DNA from: an uncultured Clostridia bacterium
GTDB taxonomy: Bacteria; Bacillota; Clostridia; Oscillospirales; Oscillospiraceae
Assembly (NCBI GenBank): GCA_945946745.1
Contig: CAMEWZ010000004.1
Location: 1-28,096, forward strand
DNA length: 28,096 nt
Reading direction: 5' to 3'
The position numbers and the translations under genes are program-made. The notes beneath the pieces are model-generated. The model was not told the DNA's origin, made no database searches, and was given only the letters and a program-made list of their open reading frames with translations. Every line of letters begins with the position of its first letter. The stretch's first letter is position 1. Of this stretch, positions 7,098 to 15,226 are shown one piece after another.

Positions 7098-8228
7098 TTA
7101 CTTGACGATGTTCATGGTGACATTGGCGGTGGAAGCGGGTTCGGGAACGTCGCTGCCATCCACGGTGACCTTGCCGGCCACGATGTCAGAGAGCATGGTG
7201 TTGTACTGATCCACAGTCCAGCCGGTCAGAGACCAGGTAGCGGTGGGCAGGCCAACCGCGTTCTGCGCAGCGCCCAGAACGATGGAGGCATTGCCGTCGC
7301 CGATGAAGGTCTTCCAGCTGTCCTCGGTCTCGGCGGCCTTCAGAGCCTGCTGAGCAGCCTCACCGATGCCCTTCATAGCGGAGGTGATAACGGTGGGGGA
7401 CTCGAAGGACTGGTCAACGTCAACGCCGATGACCTTGCCGTCCTCAGCGGAGGCGGCAGCGGCGATGGACTGGAACATGGAACCGCCGCAGGCGAAGATG
7501 ACCTCGGTGCCGTTCTGATACCAGCCGGCGGCCATGGTCTGCAGCTCGTTGGAAGCCTGGAAGGAGGAGCCGTACAGCCAGGAGTAGTTCATCTCCACCT
7601 TCACGCCCTTAGCGGCAGCCGCCGCGTCGGCGCCCTGGACAAAGCCGTAGCCGTAACGGTCACAGGCAGCGTTGGTGCCGCCGCCACCACCGCAGAAGCC
7701 CAGCTTGGTGTAGCCTTCCATAACAGCAGCGTAACCGGCCAGATAGCCGCACTGCTCTTCCTGGAAGCAGACACCGGCCACATTGGGCATGCCCATGGCC
7801 CAGCCGTCAATGAAAATGAACTTCACATCGGTGAATTCCTTGGCAGCCTTCTCCAGCGCGGTGCCCTGCATAAAGCCGGCGCACACCACAACCTTCGCGC
7901 CGTTGTCCACGGCCAGCTTCATGGCGTCGTAGCGGTCGTCATCGGTGGACTGGTCGCCACCGGCGGGCTGATAGTACTTGTAGGACTTGCCGGCATTGGC
8001 CGCGTACAGCTTCACGCCGTCATAGGTACCCTGGTTGAAGGACTTGTCCTTCAGCTGGCCCACGTCGGTGATGAAGGCAACTTCGTACTTGCCGTCGGAA
8101 GAAGTCATCTCGTCAGCGATGGCATCCGCAGAATCTGCGGCTGCGGGCTCTTCCTTCTTGCTGGAGCCACAGGCCACCAGGGACAGGGCCATGGCCAGAA
8201 CCAGCAGCAGCGCCAAAATCTTTTTCAT
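7098..8228 (-). CDS. Bmp-family nucleoside-binding lipoprotein
   Basis: A 376-residue substrate-binding lipoprotein of the BMP/PnrA (Med) family that would deliver nucleosides to the NupOPQ-type transporter from the outer face of the membrane. It has a classic lipoprotein signal peptide with lipobox LVAC and lipidated Cys20, then a short Ser/Lys/Glu linker. The mature part has the periplasmic-binding-protein pattern of the family (VAFITDVGQLKDKSFNQG early, and a GVDVDQSFESP segment late). The ATG at 8228 has GGAGG 8 nt upstream; an in-frame upstream start at 8243 would bury that site. It has its own promoter and is followed by a terminator, consistent with higher output than the transporter genes. 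Confidence 0.92.
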   Translation of the reverse strand: MKKILALLLVLAMALSLVACGSSKKEEPAAADSADAIADEMTSSDGKYEVAFITDVGQLKDKSFNQGTYDGVKLYAANAGKSYKYYQPAGGDQSTDDDRYDAMKLAVDNGAKVVVCAGFMQGTALEKAAKEFTDVKFIFIDGWAMGMPNVAGVCFQEEQCGYLAGYAAVMEGYTKLGFCGGGGGTNAACDRYGYGFVQGADAAAAAKGVKVEMNYSWLYGSSFQASNELQTMAAGWYQNGTEVIFACGGSMFQSIAAAASAEDGKVIGVDVDQSFESPTVITSAMKGIGEAAQQALKAAETEDSWKTFIGDGNASIVLGAAQNAVGLPTATWSLTGWTVDQYNTMLSDIVAGKVTVDGSDVPEPASTANVTMNIVK

Positions 8229-8280
8229 GCTTGATTCCTCCAAATCAAATTTTCATTTTGGTATTTCCCATACCAGGCTT

Positions 8281-8309
8281 ATTGTCGCACACTTTACGGA
8301 AAAAATCAA
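8281..8309 (-). promoter_or_regulatory. Sigma-A promoter for the nucleoside-binding lipoprotein
   Basis: On the minus strand -35 TTGATT (8304-8309) and -10 GACAAT (8281-8286) are 17 bp apart, about 50 nt upstream of the ATG. A small GGTAT/ATACC hairpin lies in the leader. The promoter allows bmp-nup transcription apart from the deo genes upstream. Confidence 0.65.
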
Positions 8310-8340
8310 CACATTTTACAAATATTTGTGGGTCTTTTTC

Positions 8341-8748
8341 TCACGCCATGTGCTTCCCCGCCTGGAAGCTGTCCGGCAGGAGCTGGGCCAGGGTTCGGGT
8401 TTCATAGCCCTGGACATCCACCAGGTAAATCAGAAAATCATCCCCGCAGAACTCCCGCATCACCTGGCGGCAGACCCCGCAGGGCGGGAAAATTCCGGTG
8501 ATCACACCGTCCTTGCCGCCGCAGACGGCGATGGAAACAAAATCCCGTTGACCGTCGTACACCGCCTTGAAGAACGCGGTGCGCTCGGCGCAGTTGGTGG
8601 GGCCGTAGGCGGCGTTTTCGATGTTGCAGCCCTGGTAAACGGTGCCGTCGGCGCACAGCAGCGCCGCCCCGACCTTGTAGCCGGAATAGGGCGCGTAGGC
8701 ATGGGCCATGGCCTCAATTGCAAGTTCGCACAACTTTTCTGGTTCCAT
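8341..8748 (-). CDS. cdd: Cytidine deaminase
   Basis: A 135-residue zinc-dependent deaminase converting cytidine and deoxycytidine to uridine and deoxyuridine in the cytoplasm. The zinc and catalytic motif is complete: Cys53-Ala-Glu55 in the TNCAERTAF segment and PPCGVC with Cys90 and Cys93. The N-terminal APYSGYKVGAALL stretch (residues 19-31) is typical of the short homotetrameric type. The ATG at 8748 follows GGAGG by 5 nt. It lies 60 nt after deoB and before the bmp promoter, so it is probably the last gene of the tdk-deo transcript. The C-terminus is slightly extended but otherwise ordinary. Confidence 0.95.
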   Translation of the reverse strand: MEPEKLCELAIEAMAHAYAPYSGYKVGAALLCADGTVYQGCNIENAAYGPTNCAERTAFFKAVYDGQRDFVSIAVCGGKDGVITGIFPPCGVCRQVMREFCGDDFLIYLVDVQGYETRTLAQLLPDSFQAGKHMA

Positions 8749-8808
8749 AACAACCTCCGGTGTTCAGAAATGCAAAATGACCGCTCTGCGGACGCCATAA
8801 TTCTGCAT

Positions 8809-9978
8809 TCATGACACAATTTCTTTTGCAAAGCTTCTACCCGGCGTGGAATACGTTACCCCCAGCAGCTCCGTCACGGTGGCGGCGATGTCGGCGAAGG
8901 TTGGCCGGGTGCCCAGGTTCACCGGCTTTACGGCCTTGCCCAGCACCAGCAGCGGCACAAACTCTCTGGTATGGTCGGTGGTGGCGGTGTAGGCGGGATC
9001 GCAGCCGTGGTCGGCGGTGATCATCACCAGATCCTCCGGCCCCAGCTTGGGCAGGAAAGATCCCAGCCAGGTGTCAAACTCCGTCAAAGCATTGGCATAG
9101 CCATCGATATCCCGGCGGTGGCCGTAGAGCATGTCAAAATCCACCAGGTTCACGAAGCACAGCCCGTGAAAATCCCGGGCGGCATAATCATCGGTGTGAG
9201 CCATGCCATCGGCGTTGCTCTTGTTGAACACGTGCTCCGAGTCCCCCCGGCCCGCGAAAATGTCGTGGATTTTCCCCACCGCCAGGATGTCCAGACCGGC
9301 AGCCTGGATGGCGTCCAGCATAGTCTGGGCGGGCGGCTCCAGGGAGAAGTCATGGCGGTTGGCGGTTCGGGTAAAGCCCGTCTCCGGGTCTCCCACAAAG
9401 GGACGGGCAATGACCCGGCCCACGCCGTGCTTGCCCTGCAAAATCCCTCTGGCCTTCCGGCAGGCGTCGTAAAGCTCCTCCAGCGGCACAACGTTCTCAT
9501 GGGCCGCCACCTGGAACACGGAGTCGGCGGAGGTGTAAACAATCCACTTTCCCGTTTCCAGATGCGCTTTCCCGTAGTCCCGGATCACATCGGTACCGGA
9601 ATAGGGCAGGTTGCACAGCACTCCCCGGCCGGTGGCCGCTTCAAAGGCATCCAGCACCTCCCGGGGAAAGCCCTGGGGATACGTGGGCAGCGGATTCGGC
9701 GAGACAATGCCGCCGATCTCCCAATGGCCGATGGTGGTGTCCTTGCCCATGGAAGCTTCCGTCAGCCGGGCAAAGGCTCCCGTTGGCGCGGCGGCTTTGG
9801 GAAGGCAAGTGACGCTGTCAATATTGCCCAGGCCCGCGGCGATCATGTTGGGGATGTGCAGCTTGGCACTGGTCGCGCAGGAGCGCAGGGTATTCACCCC
9901 CACGTCCCCAAAACGCTCGCTGTCCGGCATGGCGCCGATGCCGAAGGAATCCAGCACAATTAAGAAAACACGCTTCAT
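8809..9978 (-). CDS. deoB: Phosphopentomutase
   Basis: A 389-residue manganese enzyme of the alkaline phosphatase superfamily that interconverts (deoxy)ribose 1-phosphate and 5-phosphate. It links nucleoside phosphorylase (deoD) to deoxyribose-phosphate aldolase (deoC), both encoded just upstream. Visible features are the N-terminal metal ligand in LIVLDSFGIGAMPD (Asp10), the phosphoacceptor-Thr region GKDTTIGHWE, and the C-terminal metal motifs ITADHGCDP and TDHTRE. Length is normal. The ATG at 9978 has only a weak GCGGGTGA-type ribosome binding site, weaker than its neighbours, which may lower its translation. It is separated from deoD by a repeat element at 10035-10157. Confidence 0.96.
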   Translation of the reverse strand: MKRVFLIVLDSFGIGAMPDSERFGDVGVNTLRSCATSAKLHIPNMIAAGLGNIDSVTCLPKAAAPTGAFARLTEASMGKDTTIGHWEIGGIVSPNPLPTYPQGFPREVLDAFEAATGRGVLCNLPYSGTDVIRDYGKAHLETGKWIVYTSADSVFQVAAHENVVPLEELYDACRKARGILQGKHGVGRVIARPFVGDPETGFTRTANRHDFSLEPPAQTMLDAIQAAGLDILAVGKIHDIFAGRGDSEHVFNKSNADGMAHTDDYAARDFHGLCFVNLVDFDMLYGHRRDIDGYANALTEFDTWLGSFLPKLGPEDLVMITADHGCDPAYTATTDHTREFVPLLVLGKAVKPVNLGTRPTFADIAATVTELLGVTYSTPGRSFAKEIVS

Positions 9979-10034
9979 AAAATCACCCGCTTCAAGGTTG
10001 ATAGAGTCAATTGTTCTTTATCTAACGAAAGCGC

Positions 10035-10157
10035 CCTTGGCTCTCCCTTTGGGAGAGCTGGCACGGTCTTTGACCGTGCCTGAGAGGGCAATACAGTGCC
10101 CCGTCGCCCTCTCCGTCAGCCTAACGGCTGCCACCTCTCCCAGAGGGAGAGGCAAGG
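10035..10157. repeat. Composite palindromic intergenic repeat, copy 2
   Basis: A 123-bp imperfect palindrome between deoB and deoD. The left half has hairpins CTCTCCC ttt GGGAGAG and GGCACGGTC ttt GACCGTGCC followed by GAGAGGGC. The right half is a reverse-complement copy of the same module (GCCCTCTC, a TCAGCC taa CGGCTG stem, then CTCTCCC aga GGGAGAG and GGCAAGG). The left module also matches 2973-3025. It lies inside the deo operon, so it must be transcribed and could affect message stability. No open frame or transposase is present. Confidence 0.75.
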
Positions 10158-10186
10158 GGTGCGGTGCGAATGAACAAAATTCCCCT

Positions 10187-10933
10187 TTACTTTCCTTCCA
10201 TGGCCACCGCCACGTCCAGAGCCACCTTCATCATGGTGGTGAACGCGGTCTGGCGCTCCTCGGAGGTGGTCTCCACGCCCTTTAGGACGTGGTCGGAAAT
10301 GGTGCAGATGCACAGTCCCCGCTTGCCGTACCGGGCGGCGTTCATATACAGGGCGGCAGCCTCCATTTCCAGAGCCATGACGCCCATTTTCCGCAGGCCG
10401 TAGACGCTGTCCAGGCCCTCGGGGACGCCCACATGATCGCCATAGAATACATCCGAGGAATTCACGTTGCCCACATGGTAGGTAGCGCCGTTGGCCTCGG
10501 CGGCCTTCACCGCTTCGGTGAGCAGCTCCCAGGAGGCGATGGGGGCAAAGGAACCGGGCAGGTGGAACTGCTTGACCCAGTTGGAATCGGTGCAGGCGCC
10601 CTGGGCAATCACCAGGTCGTACAGGTTGATGTCATCCTGGATGGACCCGGCAGAGCCAACCCGGATGATATTCTCCACGCCGTAGCCGTTGAAAAGCTCG
10701 TGGGAGTAGATGCCGATGGCGGGCATACCCATGCCGGAGGCCATAACGGACACCCGGACGCCCTTATAATAGCCGGTATAGCCCTGGACGCCCCGGACAT
10801 TGTTGACAAGGACAGGATTATCCAGGAAATTCTCCGCGATGAATTGGGAGCGCAGGGGATCGCCGGGCATCAGCACGGTTTCGCCGAAATCCCCGGGCTT
10901 GGCGGAAATGTGCGGGGTGGGAGTGGTAATCAT
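10187..10933 (-). CDS. deoD: Purine nucleoside phosphorylase, DeoD type
   Basis: A 248-residue cytoplasmic enzyme of the NP-I family, cleaving purine (deoxy)nucleosides with phosphate to base and (deoxy)ribose 1-phosphate. The hexameric bacterial type is indicated by MPGDPLRSQFIAENFL near the N-terminus, the RVGSAGS phosphate-site strand, the MEAAALY ribose-site segment and the catalytic Asp in TISDH. The ATG at 10933 has GGAGG 8 nt upstream and yields the usual start of the family; an extension to 10954 overlaps that site. It begins 17 nt after the deoC stop, clearly in one operon with it. Its product is the substrate of the phosphopentomutase encoded next. Confidence 0.95.
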   Translation of the reverse strand: MITTPTPHISAKPGDFGETVLMPGDPLRSQFIAENFLDNPVLVNNVRGVQGYTGYYKGVRVSVMASGMGMPAIGIYSHELFNGYGVENIIRVGSAGSIQDDINLYDLVIAQGACTDSNWVKQFHLPGSFAPIASWELLTEAVKAAEANGATYHVGNVNSSDVFYGDHVGVPEGLDSVYGLRKMGVMALEMEAAALYMNAARYGKRGLCICTISDHVLKGVETTSEERQTAFTTMMKVALDVAVAMEGK

Positions 10934-10950
10934 AGCAAATTCCTCCTTAT

Positions 10951-11619
10951 TCAATAGCTGCCGTCATTTTCCAGGCCCTTGGCGATTTTCACGATCCGGG
11001 AGGTGCCCAGGCGGGAAGCCCCCAATTCGATGAATTTCTCCGCGTCTGCCAGGCTGGAAATACCGCCTGCCGCCTTGATCTTCACATGAGGGGCCACGTG
11101 CTCGGCAAACAGTTCCACATCCTGGAAGGTTGCCCCGGCCTTGGAAAAACCGGTGGAAGTTTTGATATAGTCCGCACCGGAGTCGGAGACGCACTTGCAC
11201 AGCGCGATTTTTTCCTCGTCGGTGAGCAGGCAGGTCTCGATGATGACCTTCAGAAGCTTACCCTTGCAGGCAGCCTTGATGGCGGCGATTTCGGCGGTGA
11301 TGTCCGCCCACTTGCCCTCCTTGGCCCAGCCGATGTTGATGACCATGTCTACCTCGTCCGCCCCGTTGTCCACGGCGTCGGAAGCCATGAAGCACTTGGC
11401 AGCGGTGGTGTCATAGCCGTTGGGGAAGCCGATGACGGTGCAGATGGGCAGCTTGTCCCCCACATAGTCCTTCGCCTGCTTCACGAAGGACGCCGGAATA
11501 CAGACGGAGGCGGTGTGGTATTTCATGCCGTCGTCGCAGACGGCCCGGATCTCCTCCCAGGTGGCCGTTTGGGCCAGAAGGGTGTGGTCGCATTTGGCGA
11601 GAATGTCTTTTAACTCCAT
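10951..11619 (-). CDS. deoC: Deoxyribose-phosphate aldolase
   Basis: A 222-residue class I aldolase splitting 2-deoxyribose 5-phosphate into glyceraldehyde 3-phosphate and acetaldehyde. The three key residues are present: Asp91 in EVDMVINIG, the Schiff-base Lys153 in YIKTSTGF, and Lys182 in VKIKAAGGI. The ATG at 11619 has GGAGG 9 nt upstream; a longer frame to 11661 runs back into the preceding gene and is not conserved-looking. It follows the ABM-domain gene by 13 nt and precedes deoD by 17 nt, so tdk-ABM-deoC-deoD form one tight operon. Confidence 0.96.
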   Translation of the reverse strand: MELKDILAKCDHTLLAQTATWEEIRAVCDDGMKYHTASVCIPASFVKQAKDYVGDKLPICTVIGFPNGYDTTAAKCFMASDAVDNGADEVDMVINIGWAKEGKWADITAEIAAIKAACKGKLLKVIIETCLLTDEEKIALCKCVSDSGADYIKTSTGFSKAGATFQDVELFAEHVAPHVKIKAAGGISSLADAEKFIELGASRLGTSRIVKIAKGLENDGSY

Positions 11620-11632
11620 AGTGAATCCTCCT

Positions 11633-11938
11633 TCATTCATCGGTCTGCGGGGCATCCACATAGCGTTCCACCCGCATTTTCAGTTTGTATTTTTTCCGAA
11701 GCTGCGCGATCTGGGTCATCATAGACGTTTTATGATGTACATCCAATGCCGCCTGATCCCGCCAGCGATCGATCAAGAGAACCGTCTCCGGATCGTCTGC
11801 CGGGAAAAAGTACGCGTATTTCTCGTTCCCCTCTTCTGCCCGAATGGCATCCACAAGACCGCTGGCAATCATTTCTTCCGCAAACTTTTTGGCATTTCCG
11901 TCGCTGCCGGAATAATAAATATTGACTGTTAGGCTCAT
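11633..11938 (-). CDS. ABM-domain protein (putative quinol monooxygenase-like)
   Basis: A 101-residue protein with the ferredoxin-like alpha+beta fold pattern of the antibiotic biosynthesis monooxygenase (ABM/YgiN) family: a first strand TVNIYYSG, a helix with KKFAEEMIASGLVDAIRAE, strand YAYFFPADDPETVLLIDRW, a helix with an HH pair, then a final strand ending MRVERYV. Such proteins are small dimers; some oxidise quinols, others degrade haem or have unknown roles. Its ATG overlaps the tdk stop as ATGA, so it is coupled to thymidine kinase. Nothing in the sequence explains why it sits in a nucleoside operon; a link to handling of reactive aldehydes from DeoC is conceivable but is pure speculation. 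Confidence 0.75.
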   Translation of the reverse strand: MSLTVNIYYSGSDGNAKKFAEEMIASGLVDAIRAEEGNEKYAYFFPADDPETVLLIDRWRDQAALDVHHKTSMMTQIAQLRKKYKLKMRVERYVDAPQTDE

Positions 11939-12549
11939 TGCGCTCCCCCCTGTCCGTGGAGCTTAATAACCTTATGCTCCCGGATGCCCCGGATGTAGCA
12001 CTTGTGGCACATGGCGATATAGCTGTCGTTGCCCCCCAGCACCACCTGGGCGCCCTGGGTAACGATGTGGCCGTCGGCGTCGATCCGGGCGTTGACGGTG
12101 GCCTTGGCGCCGCAGTCGCAGATGGTCTTGATCTCCTGGATGGTGTCCGCCACCTCCATCAGCCGGCGGCTGCCGGGGAACAGCCGGGTCTGGAAGTCCG
12201 TCCGCAGGCCGAAGCACATCACGGGAATGTTCTCGTCGTTGACGATACTCCGGAGCTGGTCGATCTGCTCCTCGGTTAAGAACTGGCACTCATCCACAAT
12301 AATCACATCACACCGGCCCTGCTGGGTCTCCCGAAACCGGGCGGAGATGTCCATATCCGGGGGGATCACCTCCACCTCCGCTTCCAGGCCGATGCGGCTG
12401 CGCAGGATCTGCCGCCCGTCCCGGGTATCGGCGCTGGGCTTGATGAGCCAGACCCGCAGGTCATTTTCCTCATAATTGTATTTGGTGATCAGCGCCTGCG
12501 CCGTTTTGCTGGAGCCCATGGCGCCGTATTTGAAATAAAGCTTTGCCAT
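11935..12549 (-). CDS. tdk: Thymidine kinase (type II, TK1-like)
   Basis: A 204-residue cytosolic kinase that phosphorylates thymidine with ATP. It has a P-loop at residues 9-16 (GAMGSSKT, differing from the commoner GSMFSGKT/S), the catalytic Glu87 in VDECQFL, the lasso-region YIAMCHKCY, and a four-Cys zinc site (Cys144, Cys146, Cys181, Cys184). The ATG at 12549 is preceded by ACGGAGG. It is the first gene of the salvage operon, about 20-25 nt downstream of a strong promoter. The P-loop variant GSSK still keeps the essential Lys, so activity is expected. Confidence 0.94.
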   Translation of the reverse strand: MAKLYFKYGAMGSSKTAQALITKYNYEENDLRVWLIKPSADTRDGRQILRSRIGLEAEVEVIPPDMDISARFRETQQGRCDVIIVDECQFLTEEQIDQLRSIVNDENIPVMCFGLRTDFQTRLFPGSRRLMEVADTIQEIKTICDCGAKATVNARIDADGHIVTQGAQVVLGGNDSYIAMCHKCYIRGIREHKVIKLHGQGGAQ

Positions 12550-12578
12550 CTCTTTCTACCTCCGTTCGGTTAACTACC

Positions 12579-12607
12579 ATTATACCGAAAACCTTCTGCC
12601 AGTGCAA
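12579..12607 (-). promoter_or_regulatory. Sigma-A promoter of the tdk-deo operon
   Basis: On the minus strand -35 TTGCAC (12602-12607) and a perfect -10 TATAAT (12579-12584) are 17 bp apart; the start point would lie about 24 nt before the tdk ATG. No operator palindrome is obvious, and no DeoR or CytR-type regulator gene is in the window. Confidence 0.75.
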
Positions 12608-12731
12608 GAGGTATTTTATGCGGTTTCCACAACACGCACTTGTATGAAGGCAGCCCGGAGGGTTTGGGCGGATTTTCTTTTTCCATCGGCTTTTGGCAAA
12701 TTCCCCGCAAATCCTGCTCAATCCCTCCGTC

Positions 12732-12797
12732 AAAAAAATCCCCCAGCGCACAAGCCAGTGACGGAAAACACCGGCTGCCCTGCTGGGGGGATTTTTT
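12732..12797 (-). terminator. Terminator after glycerate kinase, probably bidirectional
   Basis: The outer stem pairs ATCCCCCAGC (12738-12747) with GCTGGGGGGAT (12782-12792, one bulged G) and is flanked by A7 on the left and T6 on the right, so a U-tract exists on both strands. A smaller GCCAGTG/CACCGGC stem lies inside. It follows the glycerate kinase stop at 12821 and shields the tdk promoter. Confidence 0.85.
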
Positions 12798-12820
12798 GCA
12801 GTTCTTTCCCTTTGCGTCTC

Positions 12821-14050
12821 TCAGCCGCCCATAAGCAGGACAGACAGATCATTGACATTGGTGCCGGTGGCGCCGGTTTTGATTAGGCCGCCGCAGGCCT
12901 CCAGCGCGTGGTAGGCATCGTTGTTTTCCAGCACGTCGGGAATGAGAATGTCCTTTGCTTTCAGCGCGTCCCGGGTGGTGCCGTCGGTGTAGCCCCCCGC
13001 CGCGTCAGTGGGGCCGTCGGTGCCGTCGGAGCCGATGGAGAACACACAGGCGTTGATCCCGGCGATGCCCTCGGCAGCGGCCAGAGCCAGCTCCTGGTTC
13101 CGGCCTCCCAGGCCGGTTCCGGTCAGATGCACCACGGTTTCCCCACCGGCCAGGAATGCCAGCGCCTTGCCGCTGTTCTGGTGATACTGGGCAATGTTGC
13201 CGAGAAAAACACCGGCATCCCGGGCGGTGCAGGAGAGCCGGTCGGTCAGAATCACCGGCTCGTAGCCCAGGCGGCGGCACGCCTCCTCCGCTGCGGCGCA
13301 CAGCTGGCGGACGCTGCCGGTGATGTGGGTAGTCACGTTGTCCAGCCGCTTGGGGGTTTCCTGGCGCAGAAGGGTTTCCATCTGCGCCGTCATGGTCAGA
13401 TGGTAGCCCCGGACAATCCGCAGGGCGTCCTCCGTGGTGGAGGCGTCCGGATAGGCAGGCCCGGAGGCGATCATATCCAGCCGGTCGCCCAGAACATCGG
13501 ACAGCACGATGGTGAACACCTTCGCCGGTTCGCAAAGGGCGGCAAACCGCCCGCCCTTTACGGCGGAGAAGCGCTTGCGTACGGTGTTCATCTGGACAAT
13601 GTCCGCACCGCAGGCCAGCAGCTCCTTTGTCAGCCTGTTTAAATCCGCCTCGGGGATCAGAGGCTTTTCAAACAGCGCCGAGCCGCCGCCGGACAGCAGA
13701 AACAGCACCGTGTCCTGCGCCGTCAAGCCGGTGACGGCATCGATGGCCGCCTGGGTGGCCCGGAAAGAATTCTCGTCCGGAACCGGGTGTCCCGCTTCGT
13801 AGATGGCAAGATTGGCGATGGGGCCGCGGCTGTGGTCATACTTGGTGATCACAACGCCGCCGCTGATTCGGCTTCCCAGCTGATCCCGGGCGGCCCTGGC
13901 CATCTGCCAGGCGGCCTTGCCGGCGGCGATGAGCACCAGGCGGCCCTGGGAAAAGTCGGCTGTTTCCAATGCGGCTTTCACGGCGGTGTCGGGCATGGCG
14001 GCATGGAGTGCCGCGGAAATAATCTGGTTGGCATGTTCACGCAAAGACAT
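12821..14050 (-). CDS. Glycerate 2-kinase, MOFRL/GckA type
   Basis: A 409-residue protein of the DUF4147-MOFRL glycerate kinase family, which phosphorylates D-glycerate at the 2-position using ATP. Visible features are LIAAGKAAWQMARAA early (residues about 39-53), VLFLLSGGGSALFE in the centre, a NTVRKRFSAVKGGRFA helix, and the C-terminal MOFRL part with GGRNQELALAAA and a SDGTDGPTDAAGG loop. The ATG at 14050 has AAGGAG upstream; the frame is open well beyond it but in shadow of the regulator gene. It is the last gene of the MBL-cdaR-kinase operon and matches the common pairing of CdaR-type regulators with glycerate kinase. Confidence 0.9.
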   Translation of the reverse strand: MSLREHANQIISAALHAAMPDTAVKAALETADFSQGRLVLIAAGKAAWQMARAARDQLGSRISGGVVITKYDHSRGPIANLAIYEAGHPVPDENSFRATQAAIDAVTGLTAQDTVLFLLSGGGSALFEKPLIPEADLNRLTKELLACGADIVQMNTVRKRFSAVKGGRFAALCEPAKVFTIVLSDVLGDRLDMIASGPAYPDASTTEDALRIVRGYHLTMTAQMETLLRQETPKRLDNVTTHITGSVRQLCAAAEEACRRLGYEPVILTDRLSCTARDAGVFLGNIAQYHQNSGKALAFLAGGETVVHLTGTGLGGRNQELALAAAEGIAGINACVFSIGSDGTDGPTDAAGGYTDGTTRDALKAKDILIPDVLENNDAYHALEACGGLIKTGATGTNVNDLSVLLMGG

Positions 14051-14064
14051 AAGCTTTCTCCTTT

Positions 14065-15177
14065 TTATACTTCGTATTCGTGCAGCCGCTGGAGCACCAG
14101 CCGCACCAGGTATTCCTGCCAGAAGGCGGGAATCTGGCCGATGCCCAGGCTGTCCAGCACCCGCTTCACCCGGTATTGCAGGGTGTTTTTGTGGACAAAC
14201 TGCTTCTGCGCGGCGGCGGTGACGCTGCGGCCGCAGTCGTAATAGCACTGGATGCTGTCCATCAAAACCCGCAGCTCCTGGGGAGAAAAGGTCTCCCGCA
14301 GCTGCTTTGCCAGGGTATCTAAAAACGCGGCCTGCTCCAGGGCGGTGCTGCTGAGCATGTATTGGCATCGGGTTTGGGTGTCCGCGATGTCCTGCATCCA
14401 TCCGCCGCCGGATCGATCCAGAATGTCTGCCTGGCGGTAGGCTTGATGGATTTCCCACAAGGAGGCGCTGGGTGTGCCGAGGGAGACGCGGTAGCCGTCC
14501 TCCGGCAGCGTTCGCAAGGCCTGCAGCGTGCGATTGGGCTTGGCTCCTGCCAGCAGCACCATCCGCTGCTCCACAATGCCCCAGATGTCCGTCCGGGGAT
14601 CCAGAAAGTCCAGCTGCTCCAGCCGCTGGCACAGGGCATCCCCGCAGCCGGGCAGGCTTAAGTCCCGGGGTTCGGAAATAACCGCCGTGGTCACGGGAAA
14701 GGTAAGGCGCAGGTGCAGCCGATCCATCAAGCTGTAGACGGTGGACAAACTGTCCTTCGGAGGCGACAGCAGCGCCTCCAGCAGCTGACAGCGCAGAGCG
14801 GCTTCAGACAGTCTGGGCCGGAGCATAGCCTCCATTTGGTAATACTTGGCGGCGTAGACCTCCAACAGATGGGCCACGTCCCGGATTTCGTCCGGGTCGC
14901 CGTAGATGCCCACCACGCCGATGACAGTGCCATTGACCCGAAGGGGCATATTGCAGCCCTCCTTGGCGCCGGGATACTGGGAAAGCTGATCCTTGCGGAT
15001 GTTGACCACCTTTCCGGTCTGCACGGCTTCTCTGGCGCCCCGGTGGTAGGAGCCAACCCGCTCCCCTTCGGTGGAGGCCACGATGATGCCCTCCGTATTC
15101 ATAACATTGATAGTTCTGCCGCCGATCAGTGAGGAGGTGACCTCCACCAGATCCTTGGCCAATTCTTCCAGTAGCAT
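14065..15177 (-). CDS. CdaR-family sugar-diacid transcriptional regulator
   Basis: A 370-residue regulator. The N-terminal half has a sugar-diacid recognition domain (about residues 4-135), including the GRTINVMNTEGIIVAST stretch and a GVVGIYGDPDEIRDVAHLLE segment. The C-terminus is a PucR-type helix-turn-helix (about 310-368) with the characteristic NTLQYRVKRVLDSLGI run. E. coli CdaR activates glycerate, glucarate and galactarate genes; the adjacent glycerate kinase makes glycerate or a related diacid the likely signal here. The ATG at 15177 follows GAGGAGG. It is 14 nt upstream of the kinase gene and likely autoregulates its own operon. No separate transporter or diacid dehydratase gene is present. 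Confidence 0.88.
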   Translation of the reverse strand: MLLEELAKDLVEVTSSLIGGRTINVMNTEGIIVASTEGERVGSYHRGAREAVQTGKVVNIRKDQLSQYPGAKEGCNMPLRVNGTVIGVVGIYGDPDEIRDVAHLLEVYAAKYYQMEAMLRPRLSEAALRCQLLEALLSPPKDSLSTVYSLMDRLHLRLTFPVTTAVISEPRDLSLPGCGDALCQRLEQLDFLDPRTDIWGIVEQRMVLLAGAKPNRTLQALRTLPEDGYRVSLGTPSASLWEIHQAYRQADILDRSGGGWMQDIADTQTRCQYMLSSTALEQAAFLDTLAKQLRETFSPQELRVLMDSIQCYYDCGRSVTAAAQKQFVHKNTLQYRVKRVLDSLGIGQIPAFWQEYLVRLVLQRLHEYEV

Positions 15178-15226
15178 GGAATATCCTCCTCATTCCCAGG
15201 CGGCAAGTCGCCTCCACTTTCCAACC

